Assembly: GCA_903915615.1 (NCBI GenBank)
Contig: CAIWTR010000558.1
Coordinates: 1 to 21,225, forward strand
Source of the DNA: an uncultured Armatimonadota bacterium
GTDB taxonomy: Bacteria > Armatimonadota > Armatimonadia > Armatimonadales > Armatimonadaceae
DNA length: 21,225 nucleotides
Reading direction: 5' to 3'
Both the position numbers and the translations under genes were made by a program. Within the stretch, counting starts at the first letter, position 1; every line of letters starts with the position of its first letter. Below are positions 1 through 6,732 of the stretch, in pieces. The notes beneath the pieces were generated by a model. It made no database searches. It was not told the origin of the DNA and saw nothing but the letters and a program-made list of their open reading frames with translations.

Positions 1-364
1 GCAGGATGTGCTCACGGGTCTGAGGCATTGGGCCATCAGCAGCGGAGCAGACGAGGATCGCACCGTCCATCTGAGCTGCACCAGTAATCATGTTCTTGAT
101 GTAGTCAGCGTGTCCTGGACAGTCAACGTGAGCATAGTGGCGGGATGCCGTCTCATACTCAACGTGAGCGGTGTTAATCGTAATACCGCGCTCTTTTTCT
201 TCAGGTGCAGCATCGATATCTTCGTACTTACGAGCTTGTGCTCCACCGGACTTGGCAAGAACCGTAGTGATAGCTGCTGTAAGCGAAGTTTTACCGTGGT
301 CAACGTGCCCAATGGTTCCAATGTTTACGTGTGGCTTGGAACGCTCAAACTTAGCCTTACCCAT
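1..364 (-). CDS. tuf: Elongation factor Tu, N-terminal part (cut by window edge)
   Basis: This is the GTPase that carries aminoacyl-tRNA to the ribosomal A site. The first 121 residues are visible. They begin MGKAKFERSKPHVNIGTIGH and include the P-loop GHVDHGKT, the switch I region ending in RGITI and the DCPGHADY G3 motif, all at the usual EF-Tu positions. The gene runs off the left edge, so domains 2 and 3 are not seen. The ATG at 364 is preceded by a clear Shine-Dalgarno sequence, AGGAG, with 7 bases of spacing. This contrasts with many other genes in the window that lack one. The gene lies 131 bases downstream of tRNA-Thr on the same strand, a tRNA-tuf arrangement common in bacteria, and probably shares its promoter. 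I see no convincing separate promoter in the gap. Confidence 0.97.
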   Translation of the reverse strand, partial: MGKAKFERSKPHVNIGTIGHVDHGKTSLTAAITTVLAKSGGAQARKYEDIDAAPEEKERGITINTAHVEYETASRHYAHVDCPGHADYIKNMITGAAQMDGAILVCSAADGPMPQTREHIL

Positions 365-495
365 TGTTTCTCTCCTAGTAAAAACTCTAAAACATAACAA
401 GCGACACGACACGCGTTACCACGTAAGCATCAACTCTTGCAGTGACCAAAGCGAATGAAACGCTAGGTTCGCAACCACTCGTATTGAGCAGTACA

Positions 496-567
496 AGCCC
501 ACGATGGGAATCGGACCCATGACCTCTTCTTTACCAAAGAAGTGCTCTACCACTGAGCTACGTGGGC
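496..567 (-). tRNA. tRNA-Thr (anticodon GGT)
   Basis: The minus strand folds into a complete cloverleaf. The acceptor arm is GCCCACG/CGTGGGC, the D stem GCTC/GAGC, and the anticodon stem CTTCT/AGAAG closes the loop TTGGTAA. The T stem is ATGGG/CCCAT. The anticodon GGT reads ACC and ACU threonine codons. The CCA end is not encoded, so it must be added after transcription, and the discriminator base is U. The T loop reads TCCGATT, which puts C where the usual T-psi-C has U at position 55. The gene lies between the murA-mreB unit and tuf and is probably co-transcribed with tuf. Confidence 0.95.
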
Positions 568-577
568 GAACCGGAAA

Positions 578-606
578 AGTATACCCCTAGGAAACGGGGT
601 TGGCAA
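578..606 (-). promoter_or_regulatory. Sigma70-type promoter for tRNA-Thr/tuf
   Basis: On the minus strand a -35 box TTGCCA (601-606) and a -10 box TATACT (578-583) are separated by exactly 17 bases. Each box differs from the consensus at one or two positions. Transcription would begin a few bases before the tRNA. The -35 box directly touches the TGA stop of the upstream SLH-like gene (607-609), so no spacer separates the two units. Confidence 0.75.
583..600. repeat. Inverted repeat inside the tRNA-Thr promoter spacer
   Basis: ACCCC (583-587) and GGGGT (596-600) form a perfect 5-base inverted repeat with an 8-base loop. It fills the whole spacer between the -35 and -10 boxes. It could be an operator, or a weak terminator for the upstream unit, but it has no following T-run on the minus strand. 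Chance cannot be excluded. Confidence 0.35.
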
Positions 607-1041
607 TCAACTTCCGCTGTTTTCTGATGGATGCGGAATCGGTGTTGCACGGCGGGAGTCAGGCGTAATCGGGACAACCTTCTCATTATGTCTTATCAGG
701 ATCATCGATAATGCCGCTGAAACGTCTTCACGAGTCACCGTTGATGGACTGGCAGCTGCCAGTTTCGTATCAGCAGGAAGGTAACCTGCTTTGATCAAGT
801 CCCTAAGAGACTTCATCGGTGCGACAGCATTCGTTGATCCACGTTTCTGCTTGTTACCAGACTCGAGGTAGTTAACGAGCTTTGTGAGAATGACGACAAG
901 TTCAGCTTTGCTAACGGCAGTCTTATCAACTGCCATCGATTTTAGCTGCGCTGGAGTCAAAATCGCCTTCTTAACAAGGACATCTTGTGCTGCGTGGGTA
1001 GGTAAACAGAACAAAACAGACAAACCAGCTAGGAACATCAT
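607..1041 (-). CDS. Small secreted protein with SLH-like region
   Basis: This 144-residue protein has a hydrophobic N-terminus (residues 2-14) ending at a THA-AQ signal-peptidase-like site, so it is probably exported. Residues 42-115 look like one S-layer homology repeat. They contain a helix starting AVSKAELVVILTKLV, then LRDLIKAGYLP, then a VTREDVSAAL segment that matches the usual 'vTRaeaa' end of SLH repeats. SLH regions bind cell-wall polymers. The tail is Pro/Ser-rich. The signal peptide lacks the usual positive n-region. The gene lies 6 bases after mreB and in the same reading frame, separated from it by the mreB TAA and two sense codons. A GAGG lies upstream at a long spacing. Being last in the murA-mreB unit suggests a role in the cell envelope, but this is inferred. 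Confidence 0.7.
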   Translation of the reverse strand: MMFLAGLSVLFCLPTHAAQDVLVKKAILTPAQLKSMAVDKTAVSKAELVVILTKLVNYLESGNKQKRGSTNAVAPMKSLRDLIKAGYLPADTKLAAASPSTVTREDVSAALSMILIRHNEKVVPITPDSRRATPIPHPSENSGS

Positions 1042-1047
1042 TTCGAT

Positions 1048-2070
1048 TTAGCCTCTATGTCCACGGAAATTTCGCGACCTACGAATCGTATCAAACTCTT
1101 CAAGTGCTTTCCCTGTTCCCAAGGCAACACATTCGAGGGTGTTGCCGGCAACACGCGTGGGAATCCCCCCTGTCGCAAGAGAAATGAGCTGATCTAATCC
1201 GCGGAGTAAGCTCCCACCACCAGTCAGCGTGATACCGCGTTCGATGATGTCGCTTGATAACTCTGGAGGCGTATGCTCCAACACTGACTTGACCTTTGCA
1301 ATAATCTGTGCGACAGGCTCAGATAGTGCCTCGCGAATTTCACCCTCTGTCACAAGGATGGTCTTTGGGAGTCCTTGGAGACGATCACGCCCTTTAACTT
1401 CCTTTGTCTTTTCCGTATCACTTGGGTAAGCACTACCAATTTCAATCTTGATTTCCTCGGCGGTTCTATCTCCGATAATCAATCCGTGTTGATGCCCAAT
1501 ATGTCTGACGATTACCTCATCCATTTTGTTACCACCCACGCGAATGCTTTGACTAGTAACGATGCCCCCGAGTGAGATAACGGCGATGTCAGTTGTCCCC
1601 CCGCCAATATCCACAACCATGTTTCCACCGGCGGATTCAATTGGGAGACCGGCCCCAATCGCTGCTGCCATCGTTTCTTCGATTGTAGCGACTTCTCTAG
1701 CACCAGCTTCCATCGCCGCCTGCTCTACCGCTCTGCGCTCAACGGATGTAACACCCGCAGGCACACAAACGAGGACTCGTGGCTTGAATATTCTGGGACC
1801 TGTAGCACTCTTTTGGATAAGGTAACGCAGCATCTGAACGGTTGTTGTGTACTCGGCAATGACGCCATCACTCATTGGCCGAATGGCAACAATGTTACCA
1901 GGCGTCCTTCCAAGCATCTGCCGTGCTTCCTCGCCGACAGCCTTCACCTGACGAGTATTGGTATCAATCGCTACAACGCTTGGTTCGTTTAGGATTATTC
2001 CCCTGTTACGAACAAACACGAGAATGTTGGCGGTACCAAGGTCGATCCCGATTTCTTGGCCAAATTTCAT
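1048..2070 (-). CDS. mreB: Rod shape-determining protein MreB
   Basis: This is the bacterial actin that forms membrane-associated filaments and guides the lateral cell-wall synthesis complex. The 340-residue length is normal. The ATPase landmarks are present: phosphate-1 loop GIDLGTAN (8-15), the segment IEETMAAAIGAGLP (130-143, usually IEEPMAAAIGAGLP), phosphate-2 loop DIGGGTTD (154-161), and the adenosine motif LTGGGSLLRGLD near residue 285. The start codon overlaps the murA stop (ATGA), so translation is probably coupled. The usual mreC/mreD partners are not adjacent. Instead it follows murA, so peptidoglycan precursor synthesis and the cytoskeleton share one transcript. The paralogue Mbl cannot be excluded. 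Confidence 0.95.
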   Translation of the reverse strand: MKFGQEIGIDLGTANILVFVRNRGIILNEPSVVAIDTNTRQVKAVGEEARQMLGRTPGNIVAIRPMSDGVIAEYTTTVQMLRYLIQKSATGPRIFKPRVLVCVPAGVTSVERRAVEQAAMEAGAREVATIEETMAAAIGAGLPIESAGGNMVVDIGGGTTDIAVISLGGIVTSQSIRVGGNKMDEVIVRHIGHQHGLIIGDRTAEEIKIEIGSAYPSDTEKTKEVKGRDRLQGLPKTILVTEGEIREALSEPVAQIIAKVKSVLEHTPPELSSDIIERGITLTGGGSLLRGLDQLISLATGGIPTRVAGNTLECVALGTGKALEEFDTIRRSRNFRGHRG

Positions 2071-3464
2071 TCCATCACCAACATATCTGTGTCACTTACA
2101 TTTACATGCCAGCATCGTGCGCCCAGCTGTCTAAGCCGTTGGCAAAGTTCTTGATACCCTCGTTCAATATGGTGGACATCAAAGATTCGCGTTTGTCCAT
2201 TGGCTGCCAACCCGGCAACGACAAGCGCTGCCCCAGCACGCAAGTCAGTGGCTTTGACATCTGCGCCGCTAAGGGTGGAAACACCTGAAACAATCGTCAC
2301 ACTTCCTTCAACTTTAATGTTTGCACCCATTTTCGTAAGGTACGGGATGTGACCGAATCTGCCCTCGTAAACGCTGTCATGAATCGTATTCGTCCCATGG
2401 ACCAGTGTGAGCAGACTGGTGAAGGGTTGTTGTAGGTCGGTTGGAAACCCGGGATGCGGGCTGGCAACAATCGATGTACCTGTTAGTGTCTGAACTGGCC
2501 CAGACCATACACGTACATGGTTACCATCTTGAGCGACATGCGCTCCCATATCGGTTAGCTTGGACAGCACAGGGCTTAGTGCATTGAAATCTGCACCAAT
2601 AAGCGTGATATCTCCACCTGTTGCAACGGCAGCTATGGCATAAGTGCCCGCCTCGATGCGGTCCGGTGAGACATTGAATTCACAGCCGTGGAGACTTTCA
2701 ACGCCAGTCACAGTGATACGGCTAGTCCCCTGCCCTTCGATGAGCCCGCCCATCGCAACGATCAAGTTCGCCAAATCAACGACATCGGGCTCTTGCGCAG
2801 CATTTTCAATCGTGGTGACACCCGTCGCCAGCGACGCTGCCATCATCGTGTTCATCGTCGCGCCTACAGAAGGCTTGTCCAAGTACACTGCACCGCCGAT
2901 TAGGCCATCGAATGGAGCTTCAGCAAAAAAACAGCCCGCGTCAATCGTCCATGTGGCACCAAGTCCACGCAATCCCTTTTCATGAAGGTCAACGGCACGT
3001 GCACCAATGTTGCATCCACCCGGCATTGCCAAACGGACAATTCCTTGACGTGCAAGCAGTGGACCAAGTAGCTGGAGCGACCCCCGCATTCTGCTTACCA
3101 AGTGAGGAGGAGGCTCATTAAAGCGACCAGCACTCGCATCCACTGTGAGCGTCGAATTCCCTTGAGAAAGATTTGCTATCGCTCCCATTGAATTGAGGAT
3201 AGCGACCAAGTCTGCAATGTCTGTGATGTTTGGTAAGTTGTGTAAAACAGTCACACCGGATGTTGCAAGCAACGTACCAGCAATCAACGCAAGAGCAGCG
3301 TTCTTGGAACCCGCAACCTGGATGCTTCCGGACAGCGGATACCCGCCTTCTATGACAATGTGCGGCTCGTTTATTGCGACTGAAGTTTGGAGGTTAGACG
3401 TTTGCGTGTTGGTTGAAACTGATGGTGACACATTGGATCCGATCGGACAGGGATAAGAGAACAC
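2067..3464 (-). CDS. murA: UDP-N-acetylglucosamine 1-carboxyvinyltransferase
   Basis: This cytoplasmic enzyme transfers enolpyruvate from PEP to UDP-GlcNAc, the first committed step of peptidoglycan synthesis. The N-terminal lysine motif GSKNAAL is at 52-58. The catalytic cysteine lies in MPGGCNIGAR (Cys151 here, Cys115 in E. coli), so the target of fosfomycin is present and the Cys-to-Asp variant is not used. The segment SVGATMN and the ENAAQEPDVVDL region also match the family. From the GTG at 3464 the protein has 465 residues, about 33 more at the N-terminus than usual. A second GTG at 3431 would shorten it by 11. Neither start has a good ribosome-binding site, so the start is uncertain. 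Its stop overlaps the mreB start. Confidence 0.95.
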   Translation of the reverse strand: MFSYPCPIGSNVSPSVSTNTQTSNLQTSVAINEPHIVIEGGYPLSGSIQVAGSKNAALALIAGTLLATSGVTVLHNLPNITDIADLVAILNSMGAIANLSQGNSTLTVDASAGRFNEPPPHLVSRMRGSLQLLGPLLARQGIVRLAMPGGCNIGARAVDLHEKGLRGLGATWTIDAGCFFAEAPFDGLIGGAVYLDKPSVGATMNTMMAASLATGVTTIENAAQEPDVVDLANLIVAMGGLIEGQGTSRITVTGVESLHGCEFNVSPDRIEAGTYAIAAVATGGDITLIGADFNALSPVLSKLTDMGAHVAQDGNHVRVWSGPVQTLTGTSIVASPHPGFPTDLQQPFTSLLTLVHGTNTIHDSVYEGRFGHIPYLTKMGANIKVEGSVTIVSGVSTLSGADVKATDLRAGAALVVAGLAANGQTRIFDVHHIERGYQELCQRLRQLGARCWHVNVSDTDMLVME

Positions 3465-3479
3465 TGCTGCGTAGCCTGA

Positions 3480-3508
3480 ATTGTTGCATAATCAGTTTGA
3501 TGTGTCAA
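3480..3508 (-). promoter_or_regulatory. Promoter for murA-mreB with consensus -35 box
   Basis: A perfect TTGACA (3503-3508) and a -10-like AACAAT (3480-3485, four of six matches to TATAAT) are 17 bases apart on the minus strand. The TGA inside the -35 box is the stop codon of the upstream PfkB kinase gene. The predicted transcription start falls about 10 bases before the GTG at 3464, leaving a very short leader. Confidence 0.6.
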
Positions 3509-4497
3509 GCGACTTGAATGCCGGCATAGGCAAACGCATCAGCCACACTGATGTGTGGGTTTCGTGGGCCAAACTGAGCCACTATCGCGGCTGACATGTA
3601 GGACGCCAGACGTCCGGTCTGCTCGTATGGGTAGCCTGCAACCAGACCACAAAGTGCAGCACTAGCAAACATATCGCCAGCCCCAGTGGTGTCCACTGCA
3701 GTGGTCCCGAATGCTTCCACTACCGTCACGCCGTTGGCATCTGCAAACAAACAACCCTGTGCACCGCGGGTGATAATCGCGAGATGGCCGGTTTGTTCAG
3801 CCAGCCATTTTGATGCCTCGTGGACATCATCCTTACCACTGATAGCTATTGCTTCATCTTCATTACCAAAGACGATGTCAACGTGGGATGCAAGGAGACT
3901 TCCAAAGGCTTCGCGATGGCGAGCAACACAAAACGAATCACTGAGGGAAAACGCAACAAGGCGTCCCGCATTACGCGCTGCAGACATCGCATGCTCAACC
4001 GCATCCTGTTGGAGCTTTGTATCCCAAAGATAGCCAGTTACGTAAAGGACTTTGCTGTCGGCAATAGCATCTACGTTAACAAACTCAGGACAAAAGTATT
4101 GGCTTGCTCCAAGACATGTGTGCATTGTTCGTTGCGCATCCGGAGTGGTCAGTACCAAGCAGACACCCGTATCGACATCGGCTTGGCCAAAGTGAGGAGC
4201 TACGCCACCAGCTAGCAGGGCATCTGATAATGCAAGACCAAAGTCATCCCCACCCACGCAGCCGCCGAATGCAGCTTTGAAACCGAGTTGAGCAACACCG
4301 ATTGCCGTATTCGCACCTGAGCCGCCAGCTTCCCGTGCGGTGATCTCCAGCGCAGCCCTGCCGAGTAACCGACGTTGGTGTTCAACAGACACCAATGTCA
4401 TCGAACCTTTTTCTGAACCACATTCCACGAGGAGTTCATCGGATGTCGTTGCAAGAATGTCAAACAATGGATTACAGAGGCAATACACATCGAACAT
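3505..4497 (-). CDS. PfkB-family kinase, adenosine-kinase-like
   Basis: This ribokinase-fold kinase phosphorylates a sugar or nucleoside hydroxyl using ATP. The family signatures are the glycine-rich substrate motif GGSGANTAIG (about residues 58-67), the NEDEA motif near 212, and DTTGAGDMF near 269-277 with the catalytic Asp in GAGD. The overall pattern, including the small lid and the ending QFGPR, resembles the adenosine kinase/inosine-guanosine kinase subgroup rather than fructokinases. The substrate is not certain. The start is ambiguous. The ATG at 4497 is 10 bases from AGGAG (4508-4512), while a TTG two codons earlier (4503) is only 4 bases from it. This Shine-Dalgarno sequence overlaps the stop codon of the preceding gene, which indicates coupled translation within the ribH unit. 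Confidence 0.88.
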   Translation of the reverse strand: MFDVYCLCNPLFDILATTSDELLVECGSEKGSMTLVSVEHQRRLLGRAALEITAREAGGSGANTAIGVAQLGFKAAFGGCVGGDDFGLALSDALLAGGVAPHFGQADVDTGVCLVLTTPDAQRTMHTCLGASQYFCPEFVNVDAIADSKVLYVTGYLWDTKLQQDAVEHAMSAARNAGRLVAFSLSDSFCVARHREAFGSLLASHVDIVFGNEDEAIAISGKDDVHEASKWLAEQTGHLAIITRGAQGCLFADANGVTVVEAFGTTAVDTTGAGDMFASAALCGLVAGYPYEQTGRLASYMSAAIVAQFGPRNPHISVADAFAYAGIQVA

Positions 4498-4510
4498 AGT
4501 CAAAGAACTC

Positions 4511-5584
4511 CTATCTGCCAGGGCGCAGAATAAACATCAAAACACTTAGTACTAATAATACGGCTATACACAGCAAAACGCGGAACTTTAGGACACGAAC
4601 TTCCGCTCGTTCATCGCCATCGTAAACATGAACATTTTTCATCGCTCGGTAGCATGTATCGTGCGGCACGAGCGTGCCGATAAGGGTGACAACAGCGCCA
4701 ACAGGGATGTACTGAAAGACAATTTTGGTGTCATCCATGTACGGAGTCCTTCCCAAATGTTCGCCCGGTATCCCGTTGTAAATCGACACTCGATTAGAAA
4801 AATGGACATTGGCATGGGTCAAGTCGACATCAATGCAAGCGGTTCCATCATCAATCGAGCAACGAACTTGCTCACTGTTTCTTCCGATAATCCGCCAACC
4901 ATTATGACCATACTGTTCGGTTGTGCGAAGGAATGCGACCGCCTGAATGTCCGTATGGGCGATTTGAAGTGCGCCAACGGTCGGAATCGCAATGCCACGT
5001 AGTTTGGAGCGGACATCGGAGTTTAGTAATCCAGCGATAGATGACCTACGGATCATCAATGAAGATAATCGACTTAACTGGAAAAGTAACGCAGCTGCGG
5101 CCATCACGAATAATGCCGCTATCATTTGCAGCCAAGGAAGCTTAAGCCGTGCCTGCGGCACCGCAATGCTCGTTGTCGTACTTGCCGTCTGAGGTGCAGC
5201 GTAGTCTTCAGTAGGCCGCTGAGAGTACATCAATTGGATCATCCAGGTGTCCAGATCCAGCATTCCGGATGATGGATTCCACTCGGCGTACCCTAGCTCA
5301 ACAGCACGGTGGATGAGTTTGACGGATGTGTTCTGCACGACCGGGCGGATACAAGGTGTCCCATCAATACCCAGCCTGGGCTCGAGGGACGTCTCATCCA
5401 AATCGATTCGGCTGAAATGCGACAAATACTGACGAAGAGCGAGTTGGTTCGACGTGTCTGAACGCGTTGATATTCCACACAACTGCACAGGAAGGGACGG
5501 GATTTGTACCGGATTTGCCAGTGAACAACTTGCGAAACAAATCGCTATGAATACGCCAGTACCGAATCTCGATAGACTCTCCAC
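4511..5584 (-). CDS. Exported membrane protein with possible GIDE-like domain
   Basis: This 357-residue protein is not a family I can name with certainty. It has an N-terminal signal or lipoprotein-like segment (residues 8-23, with FASC at 17-20 as a poor lipobox) and an outer region of about 125 residues. A transmembrane helix follows at about 150-170, then a soluble region at 180-330 and a final helix at 335-353. The soluble region has the pattern AFLRTTEQ, SIDDGTACIDVD, IPVGAVVTLIGTLV. This resembles the GIDE fold found between two helices in prokaryotic proteins related to the mitochondrial ligase MULAN, but no RING domain is present. The start is GTG, 10 bases after the ribH stop, with no clear ribosome-binding site. 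Its place between ribH and the kinase gives no obvious functional clue. Confidence 0.75.
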   Translation of the reverse strand: MESLSRFGTGVFIAICFASCSLANPVQIPSLPVQLCGISTRSDTSNQLALRQYLSHFSRIDLDETSLEPRLGIDGTPCIRPVVQNTSVKLIHRAVELGYAEWNPSSGMLDLDTWMIQLMYSQRPTEDYAAPQTASTTTSIAVPQARLKLPWLQMIAALFVMAAAALLFQLSRLSSLMIRRSSIAGLLNSDVRSKLRGIAIPTVGALQIAHTDIQAVAFLRTTEQYGHNGWRIIGRNSEQVRCSIDDGTACIDVDLTHANVHFSNRVSIYNGIPGEHLGRTPYMDDTKIVFQYIPVGAVVTLIGTLVPHDTCYRAMKNVHVYDGDERAEVRVLKFRVLLCIAVLLVLSVLMFILRPGR

Positions 5585-5594
5585 TTAAAGGCGT

Positions 5595-6062
5595 CTATGC
5601 AATTTGCCGCAGCACGTTAATCATCTCTATAGATGCCAACATCGCTTCGGCTCCCTTGTTACCTGCCTTGGCTCCGGCACGATCGATGGCTTGCTCAAGC
5701 GTGTCGCAGGCGAGCACTCCGAATGACACGTGAATACCTGTCTCGAGCATCACTTGCGTGACGCCTTTGGCACACTCCGATGCGATTTGGTCATAGTGCA
5801 TCGTAGCGCCGCGCATCAGACAACCAAGTGCAACAACAGAATCCACTGTGCCACCGTGCGCGATCTTGCGGACTGCGACCGGTATTTCCCATGCACCAGG
5901 CACACGGATGACTGTTATCGCGCTGTCATCACCACCGTGTCGGCGCCACGTGTCTAGCGCACCCTCAAGAAGTTTTTCGGTTATAAAAGAGTTGAATCGG
6001 GAGACTACGATTGCGATACGACCATCACCTGCAACCAAGTTGCCTTCTATCGTGCTGTACAT
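5595..6062 (-). CDS. ribH: 6,7-dimethyl-8-ribityllumazine synthase
   Basis: This enzyme condenses 5-amino-6-ribitylaminouracil with dihydroxybutanone phosphate, the penultimate step of riboflavin synthesis. The 155-residue length is normal for subunits of the pentameric or icosahedral enzyme. Family motifs are SRFNSFITEKLLEGA (21-35), VPGAWEIP (54-61), ALGCLMRGATMHYD (78-91, with the catalytic His89), GVLACDTLEQA and AGNKGAEA near the end. An in-frame ATG two codons upstream (6068) is possible. I chose the ATG at 6062 because the TAATAT box lies exactly 6 bases before it, which fits a leaderless mRNA. No other rib genes are nearby and there is no room for an FMN riboswitch in the 52-base divergent gap. 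Confidence 0.95.
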   Translation of the reverse strand: MYSTIEGNLVAGDGRIAIVVSRFNSFITEKLLEGALDTWRRHGGDDSAITVIRVPGAWEIPVAVRKIAHGGTVDSVVALGCLMRGATMHYDQIASECAKGVTQVMLETGIHVSFGVLACDTLEQAIDRAGAKAGNKGAEAMLASIEMINVLRQIA

Positions 6063-6068
6063 GACCAT

Positions 6069-6074
6069 ATATTA
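6069..6074 (-). promoter_or_regulatory. Leaderless-type -10 box for ribH
   Basis: TAATAT on the minus strand ends 6 bases before the ATG at 6062, so transcription would start at or next to the A of the start codon. No TTGACA-like -35 box is evident at 16-18 bases. This choice excludes the upstream ATG at 6068, which overlaps the spacer. Confidence 0.5.
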
Positions 6075-6102
6075 CCAGAGTCGTGCGCGTGGTTATGGCA
6101 GA

Positions 6103-6108
6103 TATAAT
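6103..6108 (+). promoter_or_regulatory. Leaderless-type -10 box (consensus TATAAT)
   Basis: A perfect TATAAT ends 6 bases before the GTG at 6115. No Shine-Dalgarno sequence precedes the GTG. The box points away from the ribH box, and the two -10 boxes are only 28 bases apart, so the two promoters may interfere with or co-regulate each other. Confidence 0.6.
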
Positions 6109-6114
6109 CCAGCC

Positions 6115-6642
6115 GTGAATGGCCTGATTTTTCAGAAAACAGTTGTGTGGAAGTGGGCAAATTTTGCCTTTTGGCTGGCAAATGTCGTCAAGGGTTTGGC
6201 GATGATTTTGGGAATCTGTACATTCACATTTTCGCTCTACATCACTGCGGGTTCGTACCATTTAGTTTCCCTAACCGGAATGGTGCTGATTGCATGCGTC
6301 ATCGTGCTGTTAGCGAAAGATGAGCTTTTAGGTGCATTTGATGCGATCGTTTGGGACCTAATAAGATCTCGCGTCCTACGAGGATGCATTCAGGGTAGTT
6401 TCACGGATGAATCTGGTTGGATGATCACGGATAACAGAGTTGAATCAGCCCGTGGAGTGCCCCGCTTCTTGTCAATGTTCAAGGCAGTCAACCATCCAAA
6501 ACGAGTGCTGAAAGTAATGGCGGACGATGGAGAGAGCTTTGTTATCGGATGGGACTTCCGACCGTTAGCTTTAAGTGTTGATATGAGCACAGTGATGGTT
6601 AAGGGACAGAACCAACGCTTCGTAAAACAACTGTTTTCCTAG
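6115..6642 (+). CDS. Small membrane protein of unknown function
   Basis: This 175-residue protein has two predicted transmembrane helices, at about 24-42 and 50-68, joined by a short loop, and a C-terminal soluble region of about 105 residues. The soluble part alternates beta-prone stretches such as KRVLKVMADDGESFVIGWDF. Its layout recalls the PH-like domains behind two helices in bacterial membrane proteins (bPH/DUF304 type), but similarity is weak and I do not assign it. The open frame extends upstream across ribH, but the TATAAT box at 6103 places the start at GTG 6115. An ATG at 6061 is the alternative. It is transcribed divergently from ribH. Confidence 0.7.
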   Translation: MNGLIFQKTVVWKWANFAFWLANVVKGLAMILGICTFTFSLYITAGSYHLVSLTGMVLIACVIVLLAKDELLGAFDAIVWDLIRSRVLRGCIQGSFTDESGWMITDNRVESARGVPRFLSMFKAVNHPKRVLKVMADDGESFVIGWDFRPLALSVDMSTVMVKGQNQRFVKQLFS

Positions 6643-6660
6643 TCGGCAACTAGGTGTCAG

Positions 6661-6679
6661 AAGTATCACCGTGATGCTT
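6661..6679. other. Hairpin between the membrane protein and NlpC/P60 genes
   Basis: AAGTATCA and TGATGCTT can pair over 8 positions (one T-G pair) around a 3-base loop, CCG. It lies 19 bases after the stop codon at 6642. No T-run follows, so it is at best a weak intrinsic terminator. It could equally be an operator or chance. Confidence 0.25.
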
Positions 6680-6696
6680 GCTTTGGCCTCTACAAG

Positions 6697-6725
6697 TTGC
6701 AGATCAGTTTGTTGCGCACTAAGAT
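6697..6725 (+). promoter_or_regulatory. Promoter for the NlpC/P60 gene
   Basis: A -35-like TTGCAG (6697-6702) and a -10-like TAAGAT (6720-6725) are 17 bases apart. The -10 box ends 7 bases before the ATG at 6733, again the leaderless spacing. This favours ATG 6733 over the in-frame TTG at 6697, which lies in the -35 box. Confidence 0.45.
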
Positions 6726-6732
6726 TACTCTA

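Noticed and set aside
171..458. Plus-strand open frames opposite tuf
   Set aside because: They are antisense to EF-Tu and run into the tuf leader; they are shadows of a highly conserved gene.
3820..4215. 131-codon plus-strand open frame opposite the PfkB kinase
   Set aside because: The kinase on the other strand has all family motifs. This frame looks like a shadow with no start signals.
5848..6114. Upstream in-frame extension of the 6115 membrane protein gene
   Set aside because: It runs antisense through the conserved ribH coding region, and a consensus TATAAT lies just before GTG 6115.
6062..6115. FMN riboswitch upstream of ribH
   Set aside because: The gap to the divergent gene is only 52 bases, too short for the aptamer, and the promoter box sits next to the start codon.
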